Of a stretch of DNA of 13,369 bases, positions 6,862 to 12,907 are shown in pieces; position 1 is the first letter of the stretch, and each line of letters begins with the position of its first letter. A model generated the notes under the pieces. It was not told the origin of the DNA. It ran no database searches and saw only the letters and a program-made list of their open reading frames with translations. The stretch is from an uncultured Clostridia bacterium. Lineage in GTDB: Bacteria; Bacillota; Clostridia; Oscillospirales; Acutalibacteraceae. The position numbers and the translations under genes are program-made. The stretch covers positions 1 to 13,369 of the forward strand of contig CAMVYG010000046.1 of the NCBI GenBank assembly GCA_947171615.1, given 5' to 3'.

Positions 6862-6938
6862 GGCGGCATAGCTCAGTTGGCTAGAGCATTCGGTTCATAC
6901 CCGAAGTGTCGATGGTTCAAATCCATTTGCCGCTACCA
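6862..6938 (+). tRNA. tRNA-Met (CAT), elongator type
   Basis: 77 nt including the encoded CCA. Acceptor stem GGCGGCA/TGCCGCT (first pair G-U), D arm GCTC/GAGC, anticodon stem TTCGG/CCGAA with loop TTCATAC (anticodon CAT), T arm GATGG-TTCAAAT-CCATT, discriminator A. The body matches the Firmicutes elongator tRNA-Met pattern (GGCGG start, CGGTTCATACCCG). It does not match the initiator or the CAT-anticodon tRNA-Ile2. Confidence 0.95.
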
Positions 6939-6941
6939 TAT

Positions 6942-7016
6942 GGCCCGGTGGTCAAACGGTTAAGACACCGCCCTTTCACGGCGGTAATACGAGTTCGATT
7001 CTCGTCCGGGTCACCA
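6942..7016 (+). tRNA. tRNA-Glu (TTC)
   Basis: 75 nt including the encoded CCA, 3 nt after tRNA-Met. Acceptor stem GGCCCGG/CCGGGTC, anticodon stem CCGCC/GGCGG with loop CTTTCAC (anticodon TTC at 6975-6977), T arm ACGAG-TTCGATT-CTCGT. It is co-transcribed with tRNA-Met from the promoter at 6799. Confidence 0.96.
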
Positions 7017-7032
7017 TGGAAAGAACAGCGCT

Positions 7033-7067
7033 GGCCCTGATTTTTCAGGGTCCGCGTTTTCTTTTTT
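7033..7067 (+). terminator. Terminator of the tRNA operon
   Basis: GGCCCTGA (7033-7040) pairs with TCAGGGTC (7045-7052) around a TTTT loop, followed by GCG and a T-rich tail (TTTTCTTTTTT). Confidence 0.88.
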
Positions 7068-7101
7068 GTTTGAGTCCCTACGCGGAGAAAGGAACCAAAA
7101 A

Positions 7102-7704
7102 ATGATGAAGAGAAGAATTTTAACCCTGTGCATGGCAGGAGTTTTGGCTCTTGCACTGTTCGCCTGGGGAGGTGCGCCTACTTCTAAGCTTCCCATGCTG
7201 GAAATGGAAGCTGCTTCCTCTGTGGAGTCCGGTACGGAAAGTACCCATAAAAAGCCCACCGGAACCTATGAAAACGAGGGCCCGGACGATATGATCGGAC
7301 TGTTGACTTATATGGAAGACGGCAAGGCCATCATTCGGGACACGGAGAATGTAAAGTTTGAAAACGGCGCTATCGTGGCAGCGGAAAACACCACCTCCTT
7401 TGTGCAGATGTCTTACAAGGAGATCGGCGCGGTAAACGGTTATCGGTATCAGTTCTCTTATAACGGCAGTATGGTGCAGGCGGAATTTTATCGCTTTGAC
7501 CCAAATCATCTGGATGAAAAGGGAAAGGCCTGTTTGGAAAGCGTGAAAGAAAAAGGATCCTTTGAGCTGCTGGATAATGAGGTTCCGGCAACGCTGCATC
7601 CCAGTGAAGAATATTTGATGATCTATACGGATACGAAAAAGGATGAGAAAAACGAAGCGCAGAAGCAGTGGGCGGAAGAGCTGTTTCTCAGTTTTCCTGC
7701 ATAA
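7102..7704 (+). CDS. Small secreted protein of unknown function
   Basis: I do not recognise a family. The ATG at 7102 (followed by a second ATG) is chosen for the GAAAGGA site ~9 nt upstream. A longer TTG-started frame would begin inside the tRNA terminator and is unlikely. The 200-residue product starts with a classic signal peptide: basic MMKRR, then a hydrophobic ILTLCMAGVLALALFAWGG, with likely cleavage somewhere before the SSVESG region. No lipobox Cys is in place, so it is probably released or loosely wall-associated rather than a lipoprotein. The mature part is acidic and mixed alpha/beta in character, with aromatic strands (GYRYQFSYNG, QAEFYRFD) and a Lys/Glu-rich C-terminus (TKKDEKNEAQKQWAEELF). 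No promoter is visible in the 34 nt after the tRNA terminator. It has its own terminator. Confidence 0.8.
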   Translation: MMKRRILTLCMAGVLALALFAWGGAPTSKLPMLEMEAASSVESGTESTHKKPTGTYENEGPDDMIGLLTYMEDGKAIIRDTENVKFENGAIVAAENTTSFVQMSYKEIGAVNGYRYQFSYNGSMVQAEFYRFDPNHLDEKGKACLESVKEKGSFELLDNEVPATLHPSEEYLMIYTDTKKDEKNEAQKQWAEELFLSFPA

Positions 7705-7715
7705 GCTTTATCTGT

Positions 7716-7747
7716 AAAAAAGACTTGCAGCAATGCGGGTCTTTTTT
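7716..7747 (+). terminator. Terminator after the secreted-protein gene
   Basis: A 13-bp stem between 7716-7728 and 7735-7747 (two G-U pairs) around the loop AGCAAT. The 3' arm ends in TTTTTT and the 5' arm begins AAAAAA, so it is near-symmetric. Confidence 0.9.
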
Positions 7748-7821
7748 GTGTGCAAACAACGATAGCAGGCGGCACACCATCTTGAAGGGAATTTGTGATA
7801 TGGCAGGATGTTCGCAGTTTT

Positions 7822-7829
7822 AAGGGAGG
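7822..7829 (+). promoter_or_regulatory. Ribosome binding site of the first MATE gene
   Basis: AAGGGAGG, 7 nt before ATG 7837. It rules out the in-frame upstream start at 7795. Confidence 0.85.
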
Positions 7830-7836
7830 TTGCATC

Positions 7837-9219
7837 ATGCGAAGGATTTTTGGCAGAAAGGGCAGCGGGGGAACTTATGAAATCGATATGGTTCACGGGC
7901 CTCTGCTGGGGAAAATCGTAAAGTTTGCTATTCCGCTGGCGCTTTCCGGTATTTTGCAGCTGTTGTTTAACGCCGCCGATATTGTGGTGGTGGGCAGATT
8001 CGCAGGCAGCCAGGCTTTAGCCGCGGTAGGCGCTACCGGCGCCCTGATCAACCTGATCGTCACCTTGTTCATGGGCCTTTCCGTAGGCACCAATGTGCTG
8101 GTAGCCCAGTACTATGGGGCGGAAAATCGAAAGGATCTCAGCGAAACGGTACATACCTCCATTCTGGCAAGTATTCTTTTCGGCATAGCGCTGATCGCCA
8201 TAGGGATCCTGCTGGCCCGGCCTGTGCTGGAAATTATGGCCACTCCGCCGGACGTATTGGATCAGGCGGTTTTGTACATGCGCATCTATTTTATCGGCAT
8301 GCCCGTTATGATGCTGTACAATTTCGGCGCGGCAGTGCTTCGGGCGGTGGGAGATACCCAGAGGCCCCTTTATTTTCTGCTGCTTGCCGGAGTGGTAAAT
8401 GTCCTTTTGAATCTGTTTTTTGTGATCGTGCTGCATATGGGTGTAGCAGGCGTGGCGGCGGCTACCTCCATTTCTCAGGCAGTTTCCGCGGTGCTGGTGC
8501 TGCTGTGTCTGATGCGGACAAACAGCATTTACCGGGTAGAGCTGAAAAAGCTGTGTATCAAGAAGGATAAGCTGCTGAAAATGGCGAAGATCGGCTTACC
8601 TGCCGGCATTCAGGGAGCTTCCTTTTCCATTTCCAACGTGCTGATCCAGTCTACCATCAATTCCTTTGGCTCTGTGGCTATGGCGGGAAACACCGCCGCC
8701 GCCAATATTGAAGGCTTTGTTTCTACAGGCATGGACGCCTTTTCTCAGGCCGCCATGTCCTTTACGGGGCAGAATGTTGGTGCAAAAAAGCTGAACCGGG
8801 TCAACAGGATCTTATTCCTGTGCCTGGGGCTGGGCGTCAGTATTGGTCTGGTGTTGGGCATCAGCGCGTATTTTGGCGGGCCGCAGCTTTTAAGCATTTA
8901 CTCCGGGGACCCGGAGGTGATCGCCTTTGGCCTGCGCCGTTTGGCCATTGTGTGTACCTGCCAGTGCATCGGCGCTTTAATGGGAAATATGGTAGGCGTG
9001 CTGCGGGGTCTGGGCGCTTCCTTTGTCCCCATGGTGATCACGATTACCTTTGTGTGCGGTTTCCGGGTGGTTTGGCTTTATACGGTGTTTGCCGCTGTAC
9101 CCACTCTGGAAATGCTGTATGTTTCCTATCCCATTACCTGGGGGTTAGCGGCACTGGTAGATTTTGGGTGCTATTTCATTGTAAAAAACCGGGTCGCCAA
9201 AAGGCTTGCCGCACAGTAG
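7837..9219 (+). CDS. MATE-family efflux transporter, paralog 1
   Basis: Predicted inner-membrane multidrug/toxic-compound exporter driven by a cation gradient; substrate unknown. The ATG at 7837 sits 7 nt after AAGGGAGG, giving 460 residues, the normal MATE length, with ~12 TM segments arranged as two similar halves. Family signatures are present in both: early GPLLGKIVKFAIPLALSG and NAADIVVVGRFAG, MRIYFIGMP and AVLRAVGDTQRPL in the first half, and PAGIQGASFSISN and GNTAAANIEGF in the second. A late loop holds MVGVLRGLGASFVPM. The next gene is a close paralog 58 nt downstream with no obvious terminator between, so the two are probably one operon. No regulator gene of the MarR or TetR kind is adjacent. 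Confidence 0.95.
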   Translation: MRRIFGRKGSGGTYEIDMVHGPLLGKIVKFAIPLALSGILQLLFNAADIVVVGRFAGSQALAAVGATGALINLIVTLFMGLSVGTNVLVAQYYGAENRKDLSETVHTSILASILFGIALIAIGILLARPVLEIMATPPDVLDQAVLYMRIYFIGMPVMMLYNFGAAVLRAVGDTQRPLYFLLLAGVVNVLLNLFFVIVLHMGVAGVAAATSISQAVSAVLVLLCLMRTNSIYRVELKKLCIKKDKLLKMAKIGLPAGIQGASFSISNVLIQSTINSFGSVAMAGNTAAANIEGFVSTGMDAFSQAAMSFTGQNVGAKKLNRVNRILFLCLGLGVSIGLVLGISAYFGGPQLLSIYSGDPEVIAFGLRRLAIVCTCQCIGALMGNMVGVLRGLGASFVPMVITITFVCGFRVVWLYTVFAAVPTLEMLYVSYPITWGLAALVDFGCYFIVKNRVAKRLAAQ

Positions 9220-9277
9220 ACAGGCCGCGCTTTTTTAGAAAACCAAAGGTCCAAAAAATGGAAAGGCTGGCATTTTT

Positions 9278-10663
9278 GTGAGATTTCAGTTAAAGCCAAG
9301 AGAACGCAAAAGTTCTTTCGAGATCAATATGACAGAAGGTCCCCTGCTGGGGAAGATCGTAAAATTCGCTATTCCGCTGGCGCTTTCCGGCGTACTGCAG
9401 CTTTTGTTCAATGCCGCCGATATGGTGGTGGCAGGCCGCTTCGCGGGAAAAGAAGCTCTGGCGGCAGTTGGCTCCACGGGAGCGCTTATCAATCTGATCA
9501 TCAATCTGTTTATTGGCCTTTCGGTAGGGGTCAATGTATTGGTGGCCAGAGCTTATGGCTCCGGTCAGCATTCTGAACTGGACGAAACGGTGCATACCGC
9601 CATTCTCACCAGCCTGATTTCCGGTGTGGCGTTGATCTTTATCGGTGTGGGCCTGTCTCAGCCGGTGCTGGAATGGATGGAAACGCCGCCGGACGTTATC
9701 GATCAATCCGTTTTATATATGCGCATTTACTTTATTGGAATGCCGGCCACCATGCTCTATAATTTCGGTGGGGCCGTGCTTCGGGCGGTAGGAGATACCC
9801 GCCGTCCTCTGTATTTTCTTACCATAGCCGGTATTGTCAATGTATGCTTTAATCTTTTCTTCGTGATCGTGCTGGATATGGGCGTGGCCGGGGTGGCTGT
9901 CGCCACGGTGATTTCCCAAACAATTTCTGCCGGGCTGGTGCTGTGGTGTTTGATGAAAAGCGATGCGCCTTATCGTGTGACGCTCAGGCGTCTTCGCATT
10001 GTAAAGGGAAAGCTGCTGCAAATGATGCACATCGGAATTCCCGCCGGCATTCAGGGGGCAACCTTTTCTATTTCCAACGTGGTGATCCAATCCACAGTAA
10101 ATTCCTTTGGCTCCATTGCCATGGCAGCAGCCACCGCTTCCAGCAATCTGGAAGGCTTTTTGTGGACGGTGGTGGATGCCTTTACCCAGGCGGCACAAAG
10201 CTTTACCAGCCAGAATTACGGCGCAAAAAAGCCGGAGCGGATCAAAAGGGTCTGCATGGCTTGCCTGCTGATGGCCATGGGGCTCAGTGTGGTGCTGGGC
10301 TGCGGTTCTTATTTAGGCGGCAGGGTTCTGTTAGGGCTGTACACGCCGGACCAGCAGGTGATAGAATACGGCCTGCGCCGGATGCTTGTGACCTGTGTGC
10401 CCTATTTCACCATTGCCCTGATGAATGTTATGGTGGGTATGCTCAGGGGGCTTGGCTCCTCCATGATGCCGATGCTCATGTCTATTATAGGTACCTGCGG
10501 TTTGCGGATCGCCTGGATCTACATGATCCTTCCTATAAATCGCACCTGGGAAATGCTGTTCTTTTCCTACCCCCTTTCCTGGATCGTCACAGGGGTTTTC
10601 CAGCTGATCTGCTATTTTGTTGTAAAAAAGAAAGCGTTTGCCAGGTTAGAAGTTAGTGGTTAG
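9278..10663 (+). CDS. MATE-family efflux transporter, paralog 2
   Basis: A second MATE exporter of 461 residues, clearly a tandem duplicate of the gene before it. The blocks GPLLGKIVKFAIPLALSG, MRIYFIGMP, NFGGAVLRAVGDT and PAGIQGATFSISN are shared almost exactly, and even the DNA around the first block is close. Differences include acidic/basic loop changes, AMAAATASSNLEGFL in place of AMAGNTAAANIEGF, and AYGSG in place of YYGAE. The GTG at 9278 (GAAAGG 11 nt upstream) is used because the N-terminal leader RKSSFEINMTEGPLL aligns with the paralog's leader; an ATG at codon 18 is the alternative. Its final codons (RLEVSG) and TAG stop are formed by the heptamer array at 10646-10680, so the native C-terminus may have been altered. 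No clear terminator follows. Confidence 0.94.
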   Translation: MRFQLKPRERKSSFEINMTEGPLLGKIVKFAIPLALSGVLQLLFNAADMVVAGRFAGKEALAAVGSTGALINLIINLFIGLSVGVNVLVARAYGSGQHSELDETVHTAILTSLISGVALIFIGVGLSQPVLEWMETPPDVIDQSVLYMRIYFIGMPATMLYNFGGAVLRAVGDTRRPLYFLTIAGIVNVCFNLFFVIVLDMGVAGVAVATVISQTISAGLVLWCLMKSDAPYRVTLRRLRIVKGKLLQMMHIGIPAGIQGATFSISNVVIQSTVNSFGSIAMAAATASSNLEGFLWTVVDAFTQAAQSFTSQNYGAKKPERIKRVCMACLLMAMGLSVVLGCGSYLGGRVLLGLYTPDQQVIEYGLRRMLVTCVPYFTIALMNVMVGMLRGLGSSMMPMLMSIIGTCGLRIAWIYMILPINRTWEMLFFSYPLSWIVTGVFQLICYFVVKKKAFARLEVSG

Positions 10664-10680
10664 CTGTTAGTTGTTAGAGA
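10646..10680 (+). repeat. TTAGNNN heptamer array, 5 units, contains the MATE 2 stop codon
   Basis: Five perfectly phased units: TTAGAAG, TTAGTGG, TTAGCTG, TTAGTTG, TTAGAGA. The first two and part of the third are translated as the last residues of the MATE protein. The TAG at 10661-10663 is the stop. Confidence 0.85.
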
Positions 10681-10766
10681 AGGATGCTTAAACTGTTGGC
10701 AGCATAGTTAAAGAAAGGCCGACGTGATACAAGGCTGATAAGAAGGATGTATTCAGCAGAAATAGA

Positions 10767-10795
10767 TTGACAAAAAACGGAAGGAACGCCATAAT
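10767..10795 (+). promoter_or_regulatory. Orphan promoter with no ORF downstream
   Basis: TTGACA (10767-10772), a 17-nt spacer and CATAAT (10790-10795). The expected transcript would start near 10802 and run into hairpin-rich DNA with no credible plus-strand gene before the convergent sleB. It may drive a small RNA, or be chance. Confidence 0.5.
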
Positions 10796-10821
10796 AAAAA
10801 CAGAAAGAGAGCTTGCCGATA

Positions 10822-10888
10822 GACGGTTAGCTCAGAACAACAGTTTTAAGAAATACTTAAAAACCGTCACTTTGCCGAGTGGCGGTTT
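10822..10888. other. Mutually exclusive hairpins between MATE 2 and the structured element
   Basis: GACGGTT (10822-10828) can pair with AACCGTC (10862-10868), enclosing TTTTAAG/CTTAAAA (10844-10850, 10856-10862). The alternative is an 11-bp hairpin AAACCGTCACT/AGTGGCGGTTT (10861-10871, 10878-10888, one T-G wobble on the plus strand) that uses the same bases. On the minus strand that hairpin is followed by TTTTT, as in a terminator, but carries one A-C mismatch. Confidence 0.45.
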
Positions 10889-10955
10889 CGCCGTTTTACT
10901 GAGATCGTTACAGTATATCCGAAGATATGTAGCGTCAAAGTAATGGGCATACTTT

Positions 10956-11105
10956 TTCTCGCCTATCGGCTCGGGCGCAAAGTGCCTGTGGCACTTGTCC
11001 TGCGCCGACCGACGCGACAGCGGAGAACGGCTCGCACATGAGCGCCACATCAGACGTTTGCGTCTGTTGCGCTCATGCTCACCCCCTTTCGGGTGGTGTA
11101 GCCAA
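10956..11105 (-). repeat. Candidate structured RNA element, copy 2
   Basis: Minus-strand reading, as for copy 1 at 3542-3666. It opens TTGGCT, then a CACCC/GGGTG hairpin. A longer variable hairpin follows: ATGAGCGC/GCGCTCAT enclosing CAGACG-CAAA-CGTCTG. Then come the conserved GCGAGCCGTTCTCCGCTGTCGC-type block and the two-part helix GGCGCA/TGCGCC with AAGTGCC/GGCACTT and the GGAC bulge. It ends AGGCGAG. A minus-strand ORF of ~94 codons runs through it but looks non-coding. A terminator-like hairpin lies ~70 nt further on (10861-10888). Confidence 0.55.
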
Positions 11106-11152
11106 CCGCCTACCATCTTGGCAGAACTCGTTTTCCGTATAATACTATACTT

Positions 11153-11287
11153 TAACTTACTGTCATCCTGAGGAACGCAGTGACGAAGGATCTCGGCTAT
11201 CTCTTAGCCAGCGGGTACAAAGATCTTTCTATTCGTCGGTTATTGCTGTTCGAGATTCCTCGCTTTGCTCGGAATGACAGTAAGTTA
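11153..11287. repeat. 135-bp foldback (MITE-like) element
   Basis: 20-bp terminal inverted repeats, 11153-11172 (TAACTTACTGTCATCCTGAG) and 11268-11287, match at 18 of 20 positions. A second nested pair is GAAGGATCTCG on the left and CGAGATTCCTC on the right. There is no ORF. Single arms of the same family occur at 3189-3229 and 3466-3500, which shows it is dispersed. Confidence 0.75.
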
Positions 11288-11343
11288 TGATTGATAAATT
11301 ATACCGGAAATTCGACAATCTTCAAGTAGAGCTTCAAAAGCTT

Positions 11344-12060
11344 TCAAACCGCAAACCTGTGGGCGCCGATCACGGCTACTACCTGCCGTGACCAGATCCA
11401 TTTGTTGGTGGTTTTTGCCGGGTTATAATAATAGATAGCGCCGCCGGTGGGGTCGGAGCCGTTAATGGCTTCTCTTGCCGCCTGATAGGCGGAATCTGCT
11501 ACAGCGGCGTTGATGCCACCGTCATACAGACAGGAAAACGCACCCTCCTGGTAGATCACCCCGGAGAGGGTATTGGGAAAGGATGGGTGGGCGATCCGGT
11601 TCATAATGACCGCTCCCACGGCAACTTGTCCCTCATAGGGCTCTCCCCGGGATTCCGCCGAAATGATAGAGGCCAAAAGTTGCACTTCGCTTTCACTGAA
11701 TCCCCCGTAAGCGCCGCCTGAGCCGCCGCCGGAGGAAAGCCCCAGAGCGGCCAGGGTGTTTTTGCCCACAATGCCGTCGGCGTCCAGCCCCTGATCCTGC
11801 TGAAACGCAATGACGGCCTGCTGGGTGCGGGAGCCGAAAATGCCGTCTGCCGCGCCGGGATCGTACCCCAGCTCTTGCAGACGCTGTTGGATCTGGGTCA
11901 CTTCCCCGCCCCGGGAGCCGTATTTTGACAAAGCGGCAGCCTTGCCGCCGCTATTCCACAGCATCAGAACGATCATGAAATTGATAAGCGTGATCACCAG
12001 GATCCGCCAAAGATAATGGGCAAGCTGTTTTCCCTTGTCTGCTTTCATTTGATTTCTCAT
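11344..12060 (-). CDS. sleB: Spore cortex-lytic enzyme SleB
   Basis: Hydrolyses spore cortex peptidoglycan during germination; SleB-type enzymes are lytic transglycosylases acting on muramic-delta-lactam cortex. The 238-residue protein has a basic N-terminus and a hydrophobic signal/anchor at ~18-36 (WRILVITLINFMIVLMLW). A peptidoglycan-binding type 1 domain follows at ~48-108 (VTQIQQRLQELGYDPGAADGIFG), then a Gly/Ser linker (109-120) and a C-terminal Hydrolase_2 domain at ~125-238. The latter contains the likely catalytic Glu136 in SAESRGEPYEGQVAVG, VIMNR, and the C-terminal IGAHRF. The ATG at 12060 has AAAGGA only 2 nt away, so the ATG four codons later (MKADKG) may be the true start. Expression is expected in the forespore, but no sigma-G promoter could be fixed. 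ypeB, the usual partner, does not follow it. Confidence 0.94.
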   Translation of the reverse strand: MRNQMKADKGKQLAHYLWRILVITLINFMIVLMLWNSGGKAAALSKYGSRGGEVTQIQQRLQELGYDPGAADGIFGSRTQQAVIAFQQDQGLDADGIVGKNTLAALGLSSGGGSGGAYGGFSESEVQLLASIISAESRGEPYEGQVAVGAVIMNRIAHPSFPNTLSGVIYQEGAFSCLYDGGINAAVADSAYQAAREAINGSDPTGGAIYYYNPAKTTNKWIWSRQVVAVIGAHRFAV

Positions 12061-12576
12061 ATTCCTTTCGTTTTTTCAGTTTTCTTTTCTTAGCAGGTAC
12101 TGAATATGATTTATCCCTTTCATGAGGAAAGGGAAGGCGGCCAGGAAAAAGCTTCCTGCCTAAAGACTTTCCTGAACCGTTCCCTTTGCAGGACAGCCCA
12201 TTCCTTTCATTTATAGTATTCGAGCCGCCGTACTATGCAGAAAAACTCTGCTGCCAAATCAGGACTTGCCTGAGCTGTAGGAAGATGTCCTTTATAAATG
12301 GGGAAAGCAGTTTTATAAGGAAAGCCGTATAAACCGCGGCGGATCTTCCCGAAAAGTTTGCCGTGAAGGGAAAGGTCCGGTATAAAAGCCATCTTTTTCT
12401 CTAGTTTCAAACGAGGATATAGAAGCGTATTCCAGGAAATTTTTGTTTTTTCGAGAAAACCCAAAAACAGGTGTAAAAGACAGGGCATACTAGTATGGGT
12501 GAAAACACCTTTAACCTACTAGATATAGACAAAAATAAGATTTTGAAAAAAAGTTCAAAAAAAGTAAAAAAAGTAG
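12061..12576. other. Non-coding spacer between sleB and the rRNA operon, hairpin-rich
   Basis: No convincing gene. Visible structure: hairpin CCCTTTC-ATGAG-GAAAGGG (12115-12133); hairpin CAGGAA-AAAGC-TTCCTG (about 12142-12158); TAGTA/TACTA and GCAGA/TCTGC hairpins near 12215-12253; a degenerate direct repeat TTTATAAATGGGGAAAGC / TTTATAAGGAAAGC (12291-12308, 12312-12325); a perfect 12-bp palindrome CATACTAGTATG (12486-12497) next to GGTG-AAAA-CACC (12498-12509); and TTTTGAA/TTCAAAA (12541-12560). The A-rich stretch just before 12577 may act as an UP element for the rRNA promoter. A 93-codon minus-strand frame (12207-12488) lacks a ribosome binding site. Confidence 0.5.
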
Positions 12577-12606
12577 TTGACAGGGGAGGGTGAGATGTGA
12601 TAAGAT
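12577..12606 (+). promoter_or_regulatory. rRNA operon promoter
   Basis: TTGACA (12577-12582), an 18-nt spacer and TAAGAT (12601-12606), preceded by A-rich DNA (12541-12575) of the UP-element kind and placed ~300 nt before 16S rRNA. Confidence 0.82.
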
Positions 12607-12907
12607 AGTCGAGCACTCGAACGAGGGGAACCGAGTTTGAGGGCTTGCACTCAAAGCGAAGGGGCCGCGAAGAACGGCAGCGCGACAGCGCAGGAACCGA
12701 GTTTTTGGGTAGCAAATGGACCTTGAAAATTAAACAACGAGATGAAAGTAAGGACCCGTGAATTCTGAGGGTTGAGAGATACTCTTGGAAGGAAACAGGA
12801 AACAGAACCTGAAACAGAAATCTGTGATAAAGAGAAGCCAAGCTTCTCTTGAGCTTTGAGAAAAGCTCTAAAGTAGATTTAAGAGACGGAAGTCTTTTAG
12901 ATATCAT
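12607..12907 (+). other. 16S rRNA leader (pre-rRNA, antitermination and processing region)
   Basis: Contains hairpins TTTGAG/CTCAAA (12636-12655) and GCGC-GACA-GCGC (12680-12691), and a 12-bp direct repeat GGAACCGAGTTT at 12627-12638 and 12693-12704. Nearer the gene are further hairpins: AGAGAAGC/GCTTCTCT, GAGCTTT-GAGA-AAAGCTC and AGAC-GGAA-GTCT (12830-12900). These probably belong to the antitermination and RNase III processing structures. The matching 3' strand lies outside the window. Confidence 0.7.
12720..12736 (+). promoter_or_regulatory. boxA-like antitermination site in the rRNA leader
   Basis: ACCTTGAAAATTAAACA resembles the CTTTGAAAACT-type boxA found before Firmicutes 16S genes, where NusB/S10 bind nascent rRNA. 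Call by resemblance. Confidence 0.55.

Noticed and set aside
7066..7101. Longer start (TTG) for the secreted protein
   Set aside because: It would start inside the T-tract of the tRNA terminator. The ATG at 7102 has a good ribosome binding site and gives a proper signal peptide.
6917..7156. 79-codon minus-strand frame across the tRNAs
   Set aside because: Antisense to tRNA-Glu; the peptide text is the usual tRNA-shadow pattern.
10832..11116. 94-codon minus-strand frame
   Set aside because: It runs through structured element copy 2 and the adjacent hairpins. The amino-acid text follows from palindromic DNA and no separate domain is visible.
12207..12488. 93-codon minus-strand frame
   Set aside because: No Shine-Dalgarno sequence before the start and several hairpins inside it. 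Kept only as a possible repeat, not as a gene.
12407..12907. 166-codon minus-strand frame
   Set aside because: Antisense to the rRNA promoter and leader, with no ribosome binding site and no family resemblance.
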